Assembly: GCF_900129375.1 (NCBI RefSeq)
Contig: NZ_FQVN01000011.1
Coordinates: 85,460 to 149,459 of the forward strand
Reading direction: 5' to 3'
DNA from: Streptoalloteichus hindustanus
Lineage (GTDB): Bacteria > Actinomycetota > Actinomycetes > Mycobacteriales > Pseudonocardiaceae
DNA length: 64,000 nucleotides
Part shown: positions 1-10,900 of the stretch, piece by piece
How the letters are laid out: every line of letters starts with the position of its first letter
Position numbering within the stretch: the first letter of the stretch is position 1
The notes under the pieces: model-generated
What the model was told of the DNA's origin: nothing
The model's input: only the letters and a program-made list of their open reading frames with translations
Databases searched by the model: none
Position numbers and translations under genes: made by a program

Positions 1-1798
1 CGTCGCCGATCACCGTGAGGTTGCGCAGCCCCAGGAAGTCCATCTTCAGCAGGCCGATCGCCTCGCAGGACGGGTAGTCCCACCCCGTGATCACCGCGCC
101 GTCGTCGCGGCGCCACAGGGGAATCACGTCCACCAGCGGCTCCGCGGACATGATGACCGCGCACGCGTGCACACCCGCGTTCCGGACCAACCCCTCCAAC
201 CCGCGGGCGGTCTCGAAGATGGTGGCGACGTCCCGGTCCGTCTCGATCAGCGAGCGGACCTCGGCCGCCTCGCCGTACCGCTCGTGTTCCGGGTCGACGA
301 TGCCGGAGAGCGGGATGTCCTTGGCCGCCACCGGTGGCGGGAGCGCCTTGGAGATGCGGTCCGCGATGCCGTAACCGGGCTGTCCGAAGTGGACACGGGC
401 GGCGTCCTTGATCGCCGCCTTGGTCTTGATCCTGCCGAAGGTGATGACCTGCGCGACGCGGTCGGCCCCGTACTTCTCCGTGGCGTAGCGCACCATCTCG
501 CCGCGCCGTCGGTCGTCGAAGTCCATGTCGATGTCCGGCATCGACACCCGCTCCGGGTTCAGGAAGCGTTCGAACAGCAGGCCCAGCTCCATCGGGTCCA
601 GGTTGGTGATGCCCAGCGCGTACGCCACCAACGAGCCGGCGGCGGACCCCCGGCCCGGTCCGACCCTGATGCCCACGGCGCGCGCGTGGTTCATGAGGTC
701 GGCGGTGATGAGGAAGTAGGCGGGAAACCCCTTCTGCGCGATCACGTCGATCTCGTACTCGGCCCGCCGCACGTACTCGTCGGGGACGCCCTCGGGCAGC
801 CGCCACCTCAGACCGGCCATGACCTGCTCTCGGAGCCAGGACGCCGCGTCGTGCCCCTCGGGCGGCTCGTAGATCGGCATGCGGTCCCGGTGCGCCCAGA
901 CGTCCTGATAGGACTCGACCCGCTCCGCGACCAGCAGCGTGGTGTCCGCGGCTCCGGGAACCTCCTTGTCCCAGTACTCGCGCATCTCCTCGGCGGACTT
1001 CAGGTAGTAGCCGTCCCCGTCGAACTTGAACCGAGTCGGGTCGTTGAGCGTCTTGCCGGACTGCACGCACAGCAACGCGGCGTGCGTCTCCGCCTGGTCC
1101 CTGGCAACGTAGTGCGAGTCGTTCGTAGCCAGGGGCTCCAGCCCCAGCTTGGCCCCGATCTCCAGCAGCCCGGTCCGCACCGACCGCTCGATGGGCAACC
1201 CGTGGTCCATCAGCTCCAGGAAGAAGTTGTCCCTGCCGAAGATGTCCCGGTAGTCGGCCGCCGCCCGCAGCGCCTCCGCCTCCTGCCCCAACCGCAGCCT
1301 GGTCTGCACCTCACCCGACGGGCACCCCGTGGTCGCGATGATTCCCGTGGCGTGCGCGGCGATCAGGTCCCGATCCATGCGCGGCTTGCGGTAGTAGCCC
1401 TCCATGCTGGCTAGCGACGACAACCGGAACAGGTTCCGCAGCCCCGTCGCGTTCTCGGCAAGCATGGTCATGTGCGTGTAGGCGCCCCCACCGGAGACGT
1501 CGCCGCCAACGCCCTCGTCATCCGACCCCCGCTGGCTGGGCTGCCCCCAGAAGACGGGCTTCTTGTGGAACCGGCTCGTCGGCGCGACGTAGGCCTCGAT
1601 GCCGATGACGGGCTTGATCCCCGCCTTCGTCGCCTGCTGGTAGAACTCGTCCGCCCCGTACATGTTGCCGTGGTCGGTCATCCCGACCGCCGGCATCCCG
1701 AGGCGCACCGCCTCGCCGACCAGGGGACCGACCTTCGCCGCGCCGTCGAGCATCGAGTACTCGGTGTGCACGTGCAGGTGAACGAAGGAAGAACTCAC
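1..1798 (-). CDS. dnaE: DNA polymerase III alpha subunit DnaE, N-terminal part (runs off the left edge)
   Basis: Replicative DNA polymerase catalytic subunit. Only the first ~599 codons are present; the gene continues beyond position 1, and the family is usually close to 1180 residues. The translation begins [20 protein letters not shown], the typical start of the PHP domain, with the metal-binding HLHVHTEYS motif at residues ~6-14. [14 protein letters not shown] follows near residue 40, then a family-typical stretch around [15 protein letters not shown]. The GTG at 1798 is chosen because GGGGAG lies just upstream and the PHP motif starts almost at once. No mutation is visible in the part shown. 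The polymerase active site lies outside the window, so it could not be checked. Confidence 0.96.
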   Translation of the reverse strand, partial: MSSSFVHLHVHTEYSMLDGAAKVGPLVGEAVRLGMPAVGMTDHGNMYGADEFYQQATKAGIKPVIGIEAYVAPTSRFHKKPVFWGQPSQRGSDDEGVGGDVSGGGAYTHMTMLAENATGLRNLFRLSSLASMEGYYRKPRMDRDLIAAHATGIIATTGCPSGEVQTRLRLGQEAEALRAAADYRDIFGRDNFFLELMDHGLPIERSVRTGLLEIGAKLGLEPLATNDSHYVARDQAETHAALLCVQSGKTLNDPTRFKFDGDGYYLKSAEEMREYWDKEVPGAADTTLLVAERVESYQDVWAHRDRMPIYEPPEGHDAASWLREQVMAGLRWRLPEGVPDEYVRRAEYEIDVIAQKGFPAYFLITADLMNHARAVGIRVGPGRGSAAGSLVAYALGITNLDPMELGLLFERFLNPERVSMPDIDMDFDDRRRGEMVRYATEKYGADRVAQVITFGRIKTKAAIKDAARVHFGQPGYGIADRISKALPPPVAAKDIPLSGIVDPEHERYGEAAEVRSLIETDRDVATIFETARGLEGLVRNAGVHACAVIMSAEPLVDVIPLWRRDDGAVITGWDYPSCEAIGLLKMDFLGLRNLTVIGD

Positions 1799-2260
1799 CA
1801 GCCACTCCCCGCGGTTGTCGCCTTCACCGACCCCGCATTGGACCTGCCTGCCCCACAGGCCGTCCAACAACAGACACGCCAATCAGCGACAACCATGGGT
1901 TGTGACAGAAGCTGACCTAGCCACAACTGCCATAGCGAACAGGCAATGGGCGCAGCGTGGAAATTCTTCTGTCACCAAAATTGCGAGAAGTGAATGATTG
2001 AGCCCGCCTACACGTCTTGCCAGTCTCGGAGACGACTGAATTCCGAGAGGACGAGGCGAGCACCAGACCAAGCGCTCAGCGGACCCTCCGCATCGTCGCT
2101 ACTGGGAGCACGACCCCTGGCGGATCCCGCTGGCCATGCACGACACCTGGCGCGTTCCGACGAATACTCAAGAAGGTCGAACCGGAGGGCACACCCACAA
2201 TGGATGATCTCTTCAGAGCGCGAGTCGCCCCACTTTTGTCACTCAGTGAGTCACTCACAT
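1799..2260. other. Intergenic region with no recognisable gene
   Basis: About 460 bases between the dnaE start and the hairpin behind the tRNA. Open frames here (for example 1994-2428 on the plus strand) match no known family and lack the codon-position GC bias of the neighbours. The stretch is noticeably more AT-rich around 1880-2000 than the coding DNA on either side, so it probably carries the dnaE promoter. I could not identify a convincing -10/-35 pair. Confidence 0.5.
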
Positions 2261-2302
2261 GACAGAGGGGCTGGCACCTGTCCTGGTGCCAGCCCCTCTG
2301 TC
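2261..2302 (-). terminator. Strong hairpin terminator downstream of tRNA-Pro
   Basis: A perfect 18-bp inverted repeat (arms 2261-2278 and 2285-2302, six-base loop) lies 16 bases beyond the 3' end of tRNA-Pro on the minus strand. It has no T-run, which is common for actinobacterial terminators. It also insulates the dnaE promoter region from tRNA transcription. Confidence 0.85.
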
Positions 2303-2317
2303 CTGCGATGTCGACCG

Positions 2318-2391
<74 letters not shown>

Positions 2392-2556
2392 GCCACACCC
2401 CGCTTCGCGCGGTGCTCGATCACTCTAGCGCATCCGTCCCGGCCGCCCAAAATCGGGCGGTCGGCGTGCTGGGGGCGGACACGCGAGCGGGGACGCTCCC
2501 CGGCGTCCCCGCTTCTCCCCCCACGCCGTGGCCTCCCCCTGGCCCGGCGTGATCCA

Positions 2557-3747
2557 CTATGCGGGGGTCAGCCCGAACGGGCTACCGCCGATCGTCGAGT
2601 CGTTGTCGTCGACTTTCGTCGGCACGGGGTCGACGCCCCGGAGCGGGATCTCGGCGACGACGGCGAAGCCGCCGGTGGCGGTGGGCGCGGCGGTGAGCTC
2701 GCCGCCGGCCATCCGCACCCGTTCGGCCAGGCCGGGCAGGCCGGCTCCGTGCGCGCCCTCCTCTGGCAGCGGTGCCCCCGTGGGCACGCCGTTCTCCACG
2801 GTGAGCCGCAGTCGTCCGCTCCTGCGGTCCAGCCGGATCACGACCGGAGCGCCCGGGGCGTGCTTGGCGGCGTTGGTCATGGCCTCCTGCACGACCCGGT
2901 AGACGGCGCGGCCGGCGCTGGGGGTGAGCTCGGCGCCCAGGGCGGAGCGGTCCTCCAGGCGCACGGTCAGGCCGGCGGAGCGCGCCTTGGCGACGATCTC
3001 GGGGAGCTGGGGCAGGCCGGGCACGGGTACGGGGGCGTCGTTGAGCAGGCCGAGCGCGGCCCGCATCTCGCCCAGCGACTCCTTGGCGAGCGCGCGCAGC
3101 CGGAGGGCGGACTCCCTGGCCTCGCCGTCCTGGGTGGTGGCGGCGAGCGCGGCCGACTCGACGGCGATGAGCGTGGCGTGGTGCCCGACCGCGTCGTGGA
3201 TCTCCCTGGCGATGGCCGCGCGCTCCTCGGCCCGCGCGTGCTCCTCCCGCGCGGCCAGCTCCGCGGCGCGGGCACGCTGCTGCTCCCGCAGGCTCCGCGC
3301 GAGCTCCTCCCTGGTCGTCACGAGCTTGCCGAGCAGGGCGGGGGCGCCGGCGTAGAGGACGCCGAAGACGGCGCTGAGCGCGAGGTCGGTCCACAGCAGC
3401 CAGGGCTGCGACCAGAGCACGCCGAGCAGGCCGACGGCGGCGACCAGCACGACCCAGGTCGTCACGAGGGTGATCGAGCGGGTGCGACGCCCGACGCGGA
3501 ACAGGGCGAGCACGGCCGGGACGAGCCCGAGCCCGCCGAACACCGCTGGCAGGCAGACGACCATCATGAGGGCCGGCGAGAGCAGCCGCAGCGGCAACAG
3601 CAGGCAGGCGACCAGGGACGCGTTCTGGGCCCACGGGAACGGCGACGGCCGGAACATCAGCGCCAGCGACACCGAGACGCCGACGAGCAGCACCTCGACA
3701 CCGGTCTTCCTGGCGAGGTCGCTGACGCGGGGCGAGGCCGCGCTCAT
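2557..3747 (-). CDS. Two-component sensor histidine kinase, NarL/DesK-like (HisKA_3)
   Basis: Membrane sensor kinase of 396 residues. Four to five hydrophobic segments fill residues ~17-140. A charged coiled-coil linker (~145-175) leads to the HisKA_3 dimerisation box REIHDAVGHH, with phospho-acceptor His184. A HATPase domain follows: N-box EAMTNAAKHAPG near 290, G-box GLPGLAERVRMAGG near 355. There is no PAS, GAF or large extracytoplasmic domain, so the signal is probably sensed in or near the membrane. Its ATG at 3747 overlaps the stop of the upstream response regulator (ATGA), so the two are translationally coupled. Longer upstream readings in this frame only run antisense-style through the regulator. 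Nothing nearby identifies the stimulus. Confidence 0.93.
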   Translation of the reverse strand: MSAASPRVSDLARKTGVEVLLVGVSVSLALMFRPSPFPWAQNASLVACLLLPLRLLSPALMMVVCLPAVFGGLGLVPAVLALFRVGRRTRSITLVTTWVVLVAAVGLLGVLWSQPWLLWTDLALSAVFGVLYAGAPALLGKLVTTREELARSLREQQRARAAELAAREEHARAEERAAIAREIHDAVGHHATLIAVESAALAATTQDGEARESALRLRALAKESLGEMRAALGLLNDAPVPVPGLPQLPEIVAKARSAGLTVRLEDRSALGAELTPSAGRAVYRVVQEAMTNAAKHAPGAPVVIRLDRRSGRLRLTVENGVPTGAPLPEEGAHGAGLPGLAERVRMAGGELTAAPTATGGFAVVAEIPLRGVDPVPTKVDDNDSTIGGSPFGLTPA

Positions 3748-4427
3748 CCGTCCACGCCCACGGCGCGCTGGGCGATCAACGCCGCCTGGACGCGGTTCTG
3801 CGCGCCCAGCTTGCTGAGCACCGTCGAGACGTAGCTCTTGACGGTGGCCTCGGTGAGCCCGAGCTGGTCGCCGATGGCGGCGTTGGAGCTGCCGTCGGCC
3901 AGCAGCTCCAGCACCTGCCGCTCCCGCGTGGTGAGCGAGCGGACGCGTTCGACGTCCCGCCGCTGCCCGCTGGCGACCCGCAGGCGCGGCAGGAGCCGCG
4001 CGGTGATGCGGGGGTCGAGCACCGCCCCGCCCGCGGCCAGGTCGAGCACCGAGCGGATGAGGACGTCGGGTTCGGCGTCCTTGAGGAGGAAGCCCTGGAC
4101 GCCGAACTCCAGGGCGGTGGCCACGTACTCGTCGAGGTCGAACGTGGTCAGCACGGCCGCCGCGGGGGCGTCCGGCCGCGCGCAGAGCACCCGCAGCGCG
4201 GTCAGCCCGTCCATGCCGGGCATCTGGACGTCGACGAGCACGACGTCGGGGGCGTGTCGCCCGACCGCGGTGAGCAGCTCGGCGCCGTCCCCCGCCTCGG
4301 CCACGACCTCGATCCGACCGCTCGCCTCCAGCAGCACCCGGAGCCCGCGCCGGAGCAACGCCTCGTCGTCGGCCAGCACCAGCCGGACTCTCCCGCCGAC
4401 GGCGGATCCCTCGGGGCCGGTCAGCAC
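3744..4427 (-). CDS. Two-component response regulator, NarL/FixJ family
   Basis: DNA-binding response regulator of 227 residues, partner of the kinase that overlaps its 3' end. The receiver domain has the acidic pair in VLADDE (~18-22), the phospho-acceptor Asp66 in VVLVDVQMPGMDG, a Thr near 93 (VLTTFD) and the conserved Lys in FLLKDAEP near 116. A LuxR-type HTH follows at ~163-220 (LTTRERQVLELLADG, with TVKSYVSTVLSKLGA as recognition region). The first ~12 residues are non-conserved, so an internal GTG just before RLVLADDE is an alternative start. The gene order, regulator then kinase, is less common than the reverse but frequent in actinomycetes. Confidence 0.94.
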   Translation of the reverse strand: MLTGPEGSAVGGRVRLVLADDEALLRRGLRVLLEASGRIEVVAEAGDGAELLTAVGRHAPDVVLVDVQMPGMDGLTALRVLCARPDAPAAAVLTTFDLDEYVATALEFGVQGFLLKDAEPDVLIRSVLDLAAGGAVLDPRITARLLPRLRVASGQRRDVERVRSLTTRERQVLELLADGSSNAAIGDQLGLTEATVKSYVSTVLSKLGAQNRVQAALIAQRAVGVDG

Positions 4428-4526
4428 CGCCGCCCCACCTCCCTGTATCCATCCACTGGATCAGTCAGGCTAGGGGTAATCCAACCGGGGTTTCCACGCC
4501 TCGTGAAATGACGCACCGCAGTGGAC

Positions 4527-4543
4527 TACACCCTTTGGGTGTA
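4527..4543. promoter_or_regulatory. Short perfect dyad between der and the response regulator gene
   Basis: TACACCC-TTT-GGGTGTA, a 7-bp perfect inverted repeat, lies 100 bases upstream of the response regulator start and 34 bases beyond the der stop. It could be a weak terminator for der or a dimeric operator for the regulator. The sequence does not decide between them. Confidence 0.35.
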
Positions 4544-4576
4544 CAGGAGGTGGAGCGGCGGCCGCTGCCCCGGTGT

Positions 4577-5989
4577 TCACTTGCGGGGCTTGCGCTCCCG
4601 GACCCGGACCGAGATCCGCACCGGGGTGCCGGTGAAGCCGAAGGTCTCGCGGAGCCTGCGCTCCAGGAACCGCCGGTAGCCGGCCTCCAGGAACCCGGTG
4701 GTGAACAGCACGAACGTCGGCGGCCGGGTCTGCGCCTGGGTGGCGAAGAGGACCTTGGGCTGCTTCCCGCCGCGCACCGGCGGCGGGGTGGCGGCGACGA
4801 GGTCGTTCAGCCACGCGTTGAGCTGACCGGTCGGCACCCGCTGGTCCCACGACGTCAGCGCCGTGCGCAGCGCCGGGGCCAGCTTCGCCACCGCGCGACC
4901 GGTGCGCGCCGAGACGTTCACCCGCTCGGCCCAGCGCACCCGCACCAGCTCACGGTCGATCTCCTTGGCGAGCTGGTACCGGCGGTCCTCGTCGACGAGG
5001 TCCCACTTGTTGTAGGCGAGCACCAGCGCCCGGCCGGCGTCGACCACCATCGTGATCACCCGCAGGTCCTGCTCGCTGAGCGGCTCGCTGGCGTCAACCA
5101 GCACGATCGCGACCTCGGCCGCCTCGATCGCGGCCTTGGTGCGCAGCGACGCGTAGTACTCGGTGCCGCTGGCCGTGTGCACGCGCTTGCGCAGCCCGGC
5201 CGTGTCGACGAACCGCCAGGTCTCCTCGTCCAGCTCGACCAGCGAGTCGACCGGGTCGACCGTGGTGCCGGCGACCGAGTCGACCACCGAGCGCTCCTCG
5301 CCCGTCAGCCGGTTGAGCAGGCTGGACTTGCCCACGTTCGGCTTGCCGACGAGCGCGATGCGCCGGGGACCGCCGGTCGCGCCGAGCACCTCGCGGGGTG
5401 TCTCGGGCAGCGCGCCCAGGATGGTGTCGAGCAGGTCGCCCGAGCCGCGCCCGTGCAGGGCGCTGACCGGGATCGGCTCACCGAGGCCGAGCGACCACAG
5501 CGACGCCACGTCGGCCGTCAGCCGCTCGTCGTCGACCTTGTTGGCCGCGAGCAGCACCGGCCGCTTGGAGCGGCGCAGCACCTTGGCCACGGCCTCGTCG
5601 GTCGTGGTCGCGCCCACGGTGGCGTCCACGACCAGCAGGATCGCGTCCGCGGTGGACATGGCCAGCTCCGCCTGCGCGGCCACCGACGCCTGCAGGCCCC
5701 GCGCGTCCGGCTCCCACCCACCGGTGTCGAGCACGGTGAACCGCCGGCCGTTCCACAGGGCGTCGTAGGCCACGCGGTCCCGGGTGACGCCCGGGGTGTC
5801 CTGCACGACCGCCTCCCGGCGGCCCAGAATCCGGTTCACCAACGTCGACTTGCCCACGTTGGGCCGGCCGACGACGGCCAGCGTCGGCTGCGGCGGCTCA
5901 CCTCCGCCGGGCAGCTCCCCGGCCTCGGCGGCCTCGTCCAACGCCGTCCACTCGGCCTCGTCGGCCCACGTGCCGTCCAGGCCGGTCAC
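4577..5989 (-). CDS. der: Ribosome biogenesis GTPase Der (EngA)
   Basis: Essential tandem-GTPase that assists maturation of the 50S subunit. The 470 residues contain two complete G domains. G1a is GRPNVGKST (~41-49), with DTPGVTRD and later NKVD. The second P-loop is GKPNVGKSS (~215), with DTAGLR and NKWD. The C-terminal KH-like domain ends near [21 protein letters not shown]. About 30 residues of acidic, poorly conserved sequence precede the first G domain, as in other actinobacterial Der proteins. The GTG start at 5989 overlaps the plsC stop by four bases, so cmk-plsC-der is read as a coupled unit. Confidence 0.97.
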   Translation of the reverse strand: MTGLDGTWADEAEWTALDEAAEAGELPGGGEPPQPTLAVVGRPNVGKSTLVNRILGRREAVVQDTPGVTRDRVAYDALWNGRRFTVLDTGGWEPDARGLQASVAAQAELAMSTADAILLVVDATVGATTTDEAVAKVLRRSKRPVLLAANKVDDERLTADVASLWSLGLGEPIPVSALHGRGSGDLLDTILGALPETPREVLGATGGPRRIALVGKPNVGKSSLLNRLTGEERSVVDSVAGTTVDPVDSLVELDEETWRFVDTAGLRKRVHTASGTEYYASLRTKAAIEAAEVAIVLVDASEPLSEQDLRVITMVVDAGRALVLAYNKWDLVDEDRRYQLAKEIDRELVRVRWAERVNVSARTGRAVAKLAPALRTALTSWDQRVPTGQLNAWLNDLVAATPPPVRGGKQPKVLFATQAQTRPPTFVLFTTGFLEAGYRRFLERRLRETFGFTGTPVRISVRVRERKPRK

Positions 5990-6780
5990 GCTCGTTCTCC
6001 CCTCTGGCTGTCGCGGGACACCCGCGCCCGGGCCCCGCCCGGTCGGTCGGTCGTCGGTCCGTCAGTCACGCTCGGAACTCCTTCGCCCCGCTGTCGGTCG
6101 AGTTCGGCCACCAGGGCCGCCAGCTCGCCGCGCAGCCGCTCGGTGGCCGCCCGCAGCGCGGTGCGCCCCTTGTCCGCCGGGAGCGCGAACGGCTCGCCGA
6201 CCAGCACGTCCACCCGGGGCCGGAAGCGCCGACGGCCGTCGGCCGGGCGCAACGTGCCCCGGCAGGCCACCGGCAGCACCAGCGCCCCGGCCGAGCGGGC
6301 CAGCCACGCGGCGCCGTTCTCGGCGTCGCTCACCGCGCCGTCGCCCCGCGTGCCCTCGGGGAACACCCCGACGAGGCCACCGGCGCGCAACACGCGCACC
6401 GCGGCGAGCAGCGAGGTCCGGTCCGGTTCTCCCCGGCGGACCGGGAGCTGCCCGATGCGGCGCAGCGCCCAGCCCAACGGCCCGCGGAAGATCTCACGCT
6501 TGATCAGGAACACCGCGCGCCGGCCGACCACGCCGTACAGGAACGGCCCGTCGACGAACGCGCTGTGGTTGGCCACCAGCACGACGGGCACGCCGCGCGG
6601 GACCCGGTGCCGTCCCCGCACCCGCAGCCGGAAGAACGGCCGGTACCACCAGGTGCCGATCCACCGGGCGAGGTCGTGCAGCCACGGCCAGGCGTCCGGC
6701 GGCAGGTCGGGGCCGGCGGCTGCGACGCCCCGGGGGCCGGCCGGGGACGCGGCCGGGACCGCCTGGCCCGCCCGGGTCAT
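5986..6780 (-). CDS. 1-acyl-sn-glycerol-3-phosphate acyltransferase family protein (PlsC-like)
   Basis: Membrane-associated acyltransferase of 264 residues, expected to acylate lysophosphatidic acid or a similar acceptor in phospholipid synthesis. The catalytic HX4D motif is in [10 protein letters not shown] (~85), and the acyl-acceptor motif is FPEGTRGDG (~150). The region [19 protein letters not shown] before the HX4D box is typical of the family. The ATG at 6780 overlaps the cmk stop (ATGA). Genes of this family are frequent between cmk and der in actinobacteria, which supports the assignment. The exact acyl acceptor cannot be told from sequence. Confidence 0.92.
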   Translation of the reverse strand: MTRAGQAVPAASPAGPRGVAAAGPDLPPDAWPWLHDLARWIGTWWYRPFFRLRVRGRHRVPRGVPVVLVANHSAFVDGPFLYGVVGRRAVFLIKREIFRGPLGWALRRIGQLPVRRGEPDRTSLLAAVRVLRAGGLVGVFPEGTRGDGAVSDAENGAAWLARSAGALVLPVACRGTLRPADGRRRFRPRVDVLVGEPFALPADKGRTALRAATERLRGELAALVAELDRQRGEGVPSVTDGPTTDRPGGARARVSRDSQRGERA

Positions 6781-7556
6781 CGCCGGCTCCGTTCCGTCAC
6801 GGGCAGCAGGCCGCGGCGCTCGACCAGGGCGGCCAGCTCGCGCAGCACGCCGTCCACGTCCAGCTCGGTGGTGTCGACCTCCACGGCGTCCTCGGCCCGG
6901 CGCAGCGGCGACACCGCGCGGCTGGAGTCGAGCCCGTCCCGACGGCGCACGTCGGCCAGCGTGGCGTCCACGGACGCGGCGCGGCCGGCCGCGCTGTCCT
7001 GGGCCGCCCTGCGTTGGGCCCTGGCCTCGGCGGAGGCGGTGAGGAACACCTTCAGCTCGGCGTCGGGGGCGACGGTGGTGCCGATGTCGCGGCCCTCGAC
7101 CACGATGCCGCCGGTCCTGGCCACCGCCTCGGCGATCGTCCGCCGCTGGCGATCGACGAGCAGCTCCCGCACCCGGGGGACGGCGGAGACCGCCGAGACC
7201 GCCAGGGTGACCGCCTGCCCGCGGATCTCCTCGGCGACGTCCTCCGCGCCGAGGTGGATGGTCGGGCCCTCGGGGTCGGTGCCCGAGCCCAGCTCGGCCC
7301 GCCGCGCGACCTCGACGACCGCGTCGGTGTCCGCGAGGTCGACGCCGGACCGCAGCACGGCCAGCGTCACCGCGCGGTACATCGCGCCCGTGTCGAGGTA
7401 CTCGGCGCCGAATCCGGCCGCGAGCCGCCGTGCGACAGTGGACTTCCCGGTGCCCGACGGCCCGTCCACCGCCACCACGCCCCGCAGCTCGCCGCGCGCC
7501 ACCACGCCTCCTCGTCCTGGTTTGCCGCCCCCGGTGGGGCGTCGACCGCCCTCCAC
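6777..7556 (-). CDS. cmk: Cytidylate kinase
   Basis: Phosphorylates CMP/dCMP for nucleotide synthesis. It has the P-loop [15 protein letters not shown], the CMP-binding region [30 protein letters not shown], and the lid region [15 protein letters not shown]. The open frame allows 259 residues from a GTG at 7556, longer than the usual ~225. Two consecutive GTG codons at about residues 18-19 follow a GGAGG, only 1 or 4 bases away, so the true start may be there. First gene of the coupled cmk-plsC-der set. In many actinobacteria it lies close to rluB and scpAB; here those genes are about 35 kb away. Confidence 0.96.
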   Translation of the reverse strand: MEGGRRPTGGGKPGRGGVVARGELRGVVAVDGPSGTGKSTVARRLAAGFGAEYLDTGAMYRAVTLAVLRSGVDLADTDAVVEVARRAELGSGTDPEGPTIHLGAEDVAEEIRGQAVTLAVSAVSAVPRVRELLVDRQRRTIAEAVARTGGIVVEGRDIGTTVAPDAELKVFLTASAEARAQRRAAQDSAAGRAASVDATLADVRRRDGLDSSRAVSPLRRAEDAVEVDTTELDVDGVLRELAALVERRGLLPVTERSRR

Positions 7557-7928
7557 CGTTCAAACCACCATTCTGCCTGTTTGTTCCGGCAGGCCGGGCA
7601 CCACGGGTCGACCGCCGGCGCGCGTCACCCTGCCTCGTACAGTGTCAGGCGCGGGGTGTCAGAACGGAGGGTGAGCAGCCCAACGCCTGGTGTGAGGAGC
7701 ACCGCTGCTCCGCCGCGCCGGACGCGGGCATCCCCGGATGCTGGTCAAGGCTTTCGTTCGCGCGTCCCGACCCCGGCCCGGACCCCATTCTCCGGAGATT
7801 CCGGAACTCGCAGGTCGGCACCGGGGCCGCACGGACCACGAAAACCCGCGACCACACTTACCAACATCACCAATCGTCCGGCCGGAGAATTCCGGATCGG
7901 ACGATCGGCGATGTGGGACGACCAGTTC
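7557..7928. other. Intergenic boundary between core cluster and defence island
   Basis: 372 bases with no credible gene. It should hold the cmk promoter on its left part. Several short palindromes are present (GCATCC-CC-GGATGC near 7728-7741; the hairpin at 7874-7904 is listed separately). No direct repeat, integrase remnant or tRNA fragment that would mark an attachment site was seen. Confidence 0.5.
7874..7904 (-). terminator. Candidate hairpin terminator for the 1770-aa helicase gene
   Basis: Outer arms TCGTCCG (7874-7880) and CGGACGA (7898-7904) are perfect complements, and they enclose a second short stem CGGA/TCCG around GAAT. It lies 25 bases past the helicase stop on the minus strand. 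There is no T-run, so this is a moderate call. Confidence 0.45.
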
Positions 7929-10900
7929 TCACTGCTGGAGCTCGCCCGGCCCGGAGTCCCGGGCGACCGGGAGGGCCGCCTCCAACCGCGCGCGGATGCT
8001 CGCGGTGAGCCGCTTGAGGCCGAAGGTCGCCAGCGCCGCCCGGCACAGGCCCTCCTCGTCCTGCCAGCCGCGCTCCTGGGCCGCCCGCGCGAGCGCCACC
8101 GCGAGCTCGTGCGGCGGGATCTGGTCGAACGGGCGCGGACCCGGCTGCCGAACCCGCGCGAGGGGCTGGTCGGGAAGCCGGTAGGTGCGGGACCGGACGA
8201 CCGAGTCGCCGAGGGGGTCGTCCTCGACGAGCACTCCCTGCGCCACGGCGGCGGTGAGGGCCTCGTCGAGGGCGTTGGCGATCAGCCTGCCCGTCCGGCG
8301 AGCACCAGACGCCTTCAGGTAGGCGCTGTGCGCACGGTGACCGACGACCGGACCCTCGACGGCCACGATGGCCCGGAGCCCGGTGACGAGCTCCTGCTGC
8401 GACGCCTCCGTCACCGCCGGAAGCACGCCCGCGAACTCCTCGTACGGAGCGGCGGCGCCAGCGTCGACGGGAGGGGTCGCCTTCACGGCCACCGCGACCG
8501 GCTCGGTCTCCTCGACGGCGACGGGTTCCTGAACAGCGACCGGTTCCTGCACCGTGACGGGCTTTTCGAGGGTGACAGCTTCCTCGACAGGGGACTCCAA
8601 CACCGGCGGTGAAGTGTCCTCGACCTGATCGAGGACAACGCCTTCGCGGACACCTTCGCGGACCTGACCGGCGTCCGGGTTCGGCTCCGCGACCTCAGGC
8701 TCCGCGACCTCCGGCGCCGGAACATCGTCGACGACCACGTCGCCGGCCGTCCACCCCGACGGGTGCACGTCCAGCTCCCGCAACCTGGCCCAGAGGTCCT
8801 CCAGCACCGCGGCCTGGTCCACGTAGAAGGCGGACTCGCGGATGCGGAAGAACTGCCAGCCGCACCGCTCCAGATCGCGCTGGCGGTGCAGATCCCGCTC
8901 GTACGCGTCGGGTCCGTGCCACGCGTCGCCGTCGCACTCGATCGCCAGGCGCGTCTTCGCGCCCACGACCACGAGGTCGAGCCGGTAGGGATCGACGGGG
9001 TACTGCGGGATCACGGTGTACCCGCGCTCGACCAACCGGTTGTAAACGCGTTGCTCGAACAGCGAGTCGAACGGCTCGACCCGCTGGTCCTCGGGAACCA
9101 GACCCGCGCCCTGTCCCCCCTCGGCGTTCCGCGCCCGGTTGACGACGCCGTAGCAGTAGTCGAGGAGCTGGAACCGCATGTCCTCGGGGTTGCCGAGATC
9201 GGACAGCGCGACCGAGTGGAAGACCCACATCTGGTCCTTGGCGCGGGAGGCCGCCACGTTGTACCGCTGGACGTACAGGTCCCTCGTCAACGCGCCGAGG
9301 CGTTGCCCCGGCTCCGGGGCCACGACCATGGACAGGAACATCACGTCCCGCTCGGAGCCCTGGAAGTCGGCGGAGTCCCCGCACCGCAGGTCCCTGGCCC
9401 GCAGCTCCTCCGGCGGGACTCGTTCGAGCAGCCGCTTCTCGATCGCCCTGGCCTGCGCGGTGCCCAACAGCGAGATCACGCCGAAGGTGAGGCCGTCGTA
9501 CCGCGGGTCGGCCAGGCACTTCTCGATCTGCCCGACGATCGCGTCGACCTCGACCGGGTTGACCTTGTTGGTGGTGCCCCGCGTGTACCCGTCCGGGAGG
9601 TGCACGACCCTGATCGGGTCGAGCCGGTCGTTGCCGTACTGCCGGACCGGGATGAGGCGGATGCGGTCGGGCTCGTACGCGACGCGGTTGGAGAAGCCGA
9701 TGATCTCGGGCACGCAGCGGCGGTGCTCCACCAGGGTGAGCAGGCTGCCATACCGCATCTTGGCCTCGTCGAACAGGCTGCGCTGCGGGTCCTGCCACGA
9801 GGCCCGGTACCGGTCGTCGGCCAGGTAGTGCGCGGCCAGGTCCCTGAGCTGCTGCTGGTCGACGCCGACCGCCGCCGGGGACACCTGCTTGTCGTCGCCG
9901 ATCACGACGATCTTCGGGGCGAGGTACTGCAGGAAGCTGGCCTCCAGCCCCGCCTGGGACGCCTCGTCCACGACGACGACGTCGAACATGTCCGGCTGGA
10001 TCCGGAGCTGCTCGGCGATCCGGTAGATCGGCATGATCCACACCGGCACGGCCGGGCGGCACCGGTCCATCGCCCTGCGGATGTCGGCCCGCTGCTTGGC
10101 GGCGTACTTGCCCGTCCCCTTGCCCAGTCGCTGGACCAGGTACGAGTACTGCTTGAGGTCGGCCCTGGCCTGCCCGGTGAGCCGGTCCGGGGCGACGGCG
10201 TGCCGCCACGCGCGCTCCGCGGCGAGCCTGGTCACCTCGCGGCGGATCCGCTCCTCGACCCGGGTGACCTCGGCCTGCAACCCGTTGACGTCCGCGGCGC
10301 CCTGTTCGGCCACCCAGGCTCCGGTGGCCGCCCACGCCCACGCCTCGGTGAAGCCGGCGAGCCGGTCGTCCCACTCGGCGGCGGAGGGGTTGCCCGCGAT
10401 CGCCTCGCACAGGGCAGGCGCCGCCGCTGTCAGGCGCGCGCCCAGCTGGTCGCGTCGCTCAGCCACGCGACGGACGTCGGCCAGCCGCTCGACGCGCCGG
10501 TAGGACGCGGCGTACTCGTCGTGGTTTCGTTGGCGCACAGCGGAAAGCATGCGGTGGACGGTGGGAGCCGCATCCGCCCAGCGGGCCGCCTCGGCGAGCG
10601 CTTCCTCGACCGCCGCCAGCCGGCTGGCCGCGGTGAGCCGCGCGTCGGCGGCGGTGGTGGCGTCGACCACCTCGGCGTAGGTGCGGACCGCGGCGAGGTC
10701 CGTCCAGTCCGGACGCGGCAGCTTGGCCTGCGCGAGGTGCTGCTCCTCGGTGTGGAGCGCCTCGGCGAGGCGCAACACCCGTTGCAGCTGCTCGAACTCC
10801 GTGACGTGCCACTGGAGGTGTTCCCGCAGGGTGTCCTCGGCGGGGACGTGGACGCCGTCCGGCCAGGCCCGGTCGAGGGCGCCGAGCGACCTCGTCGCCT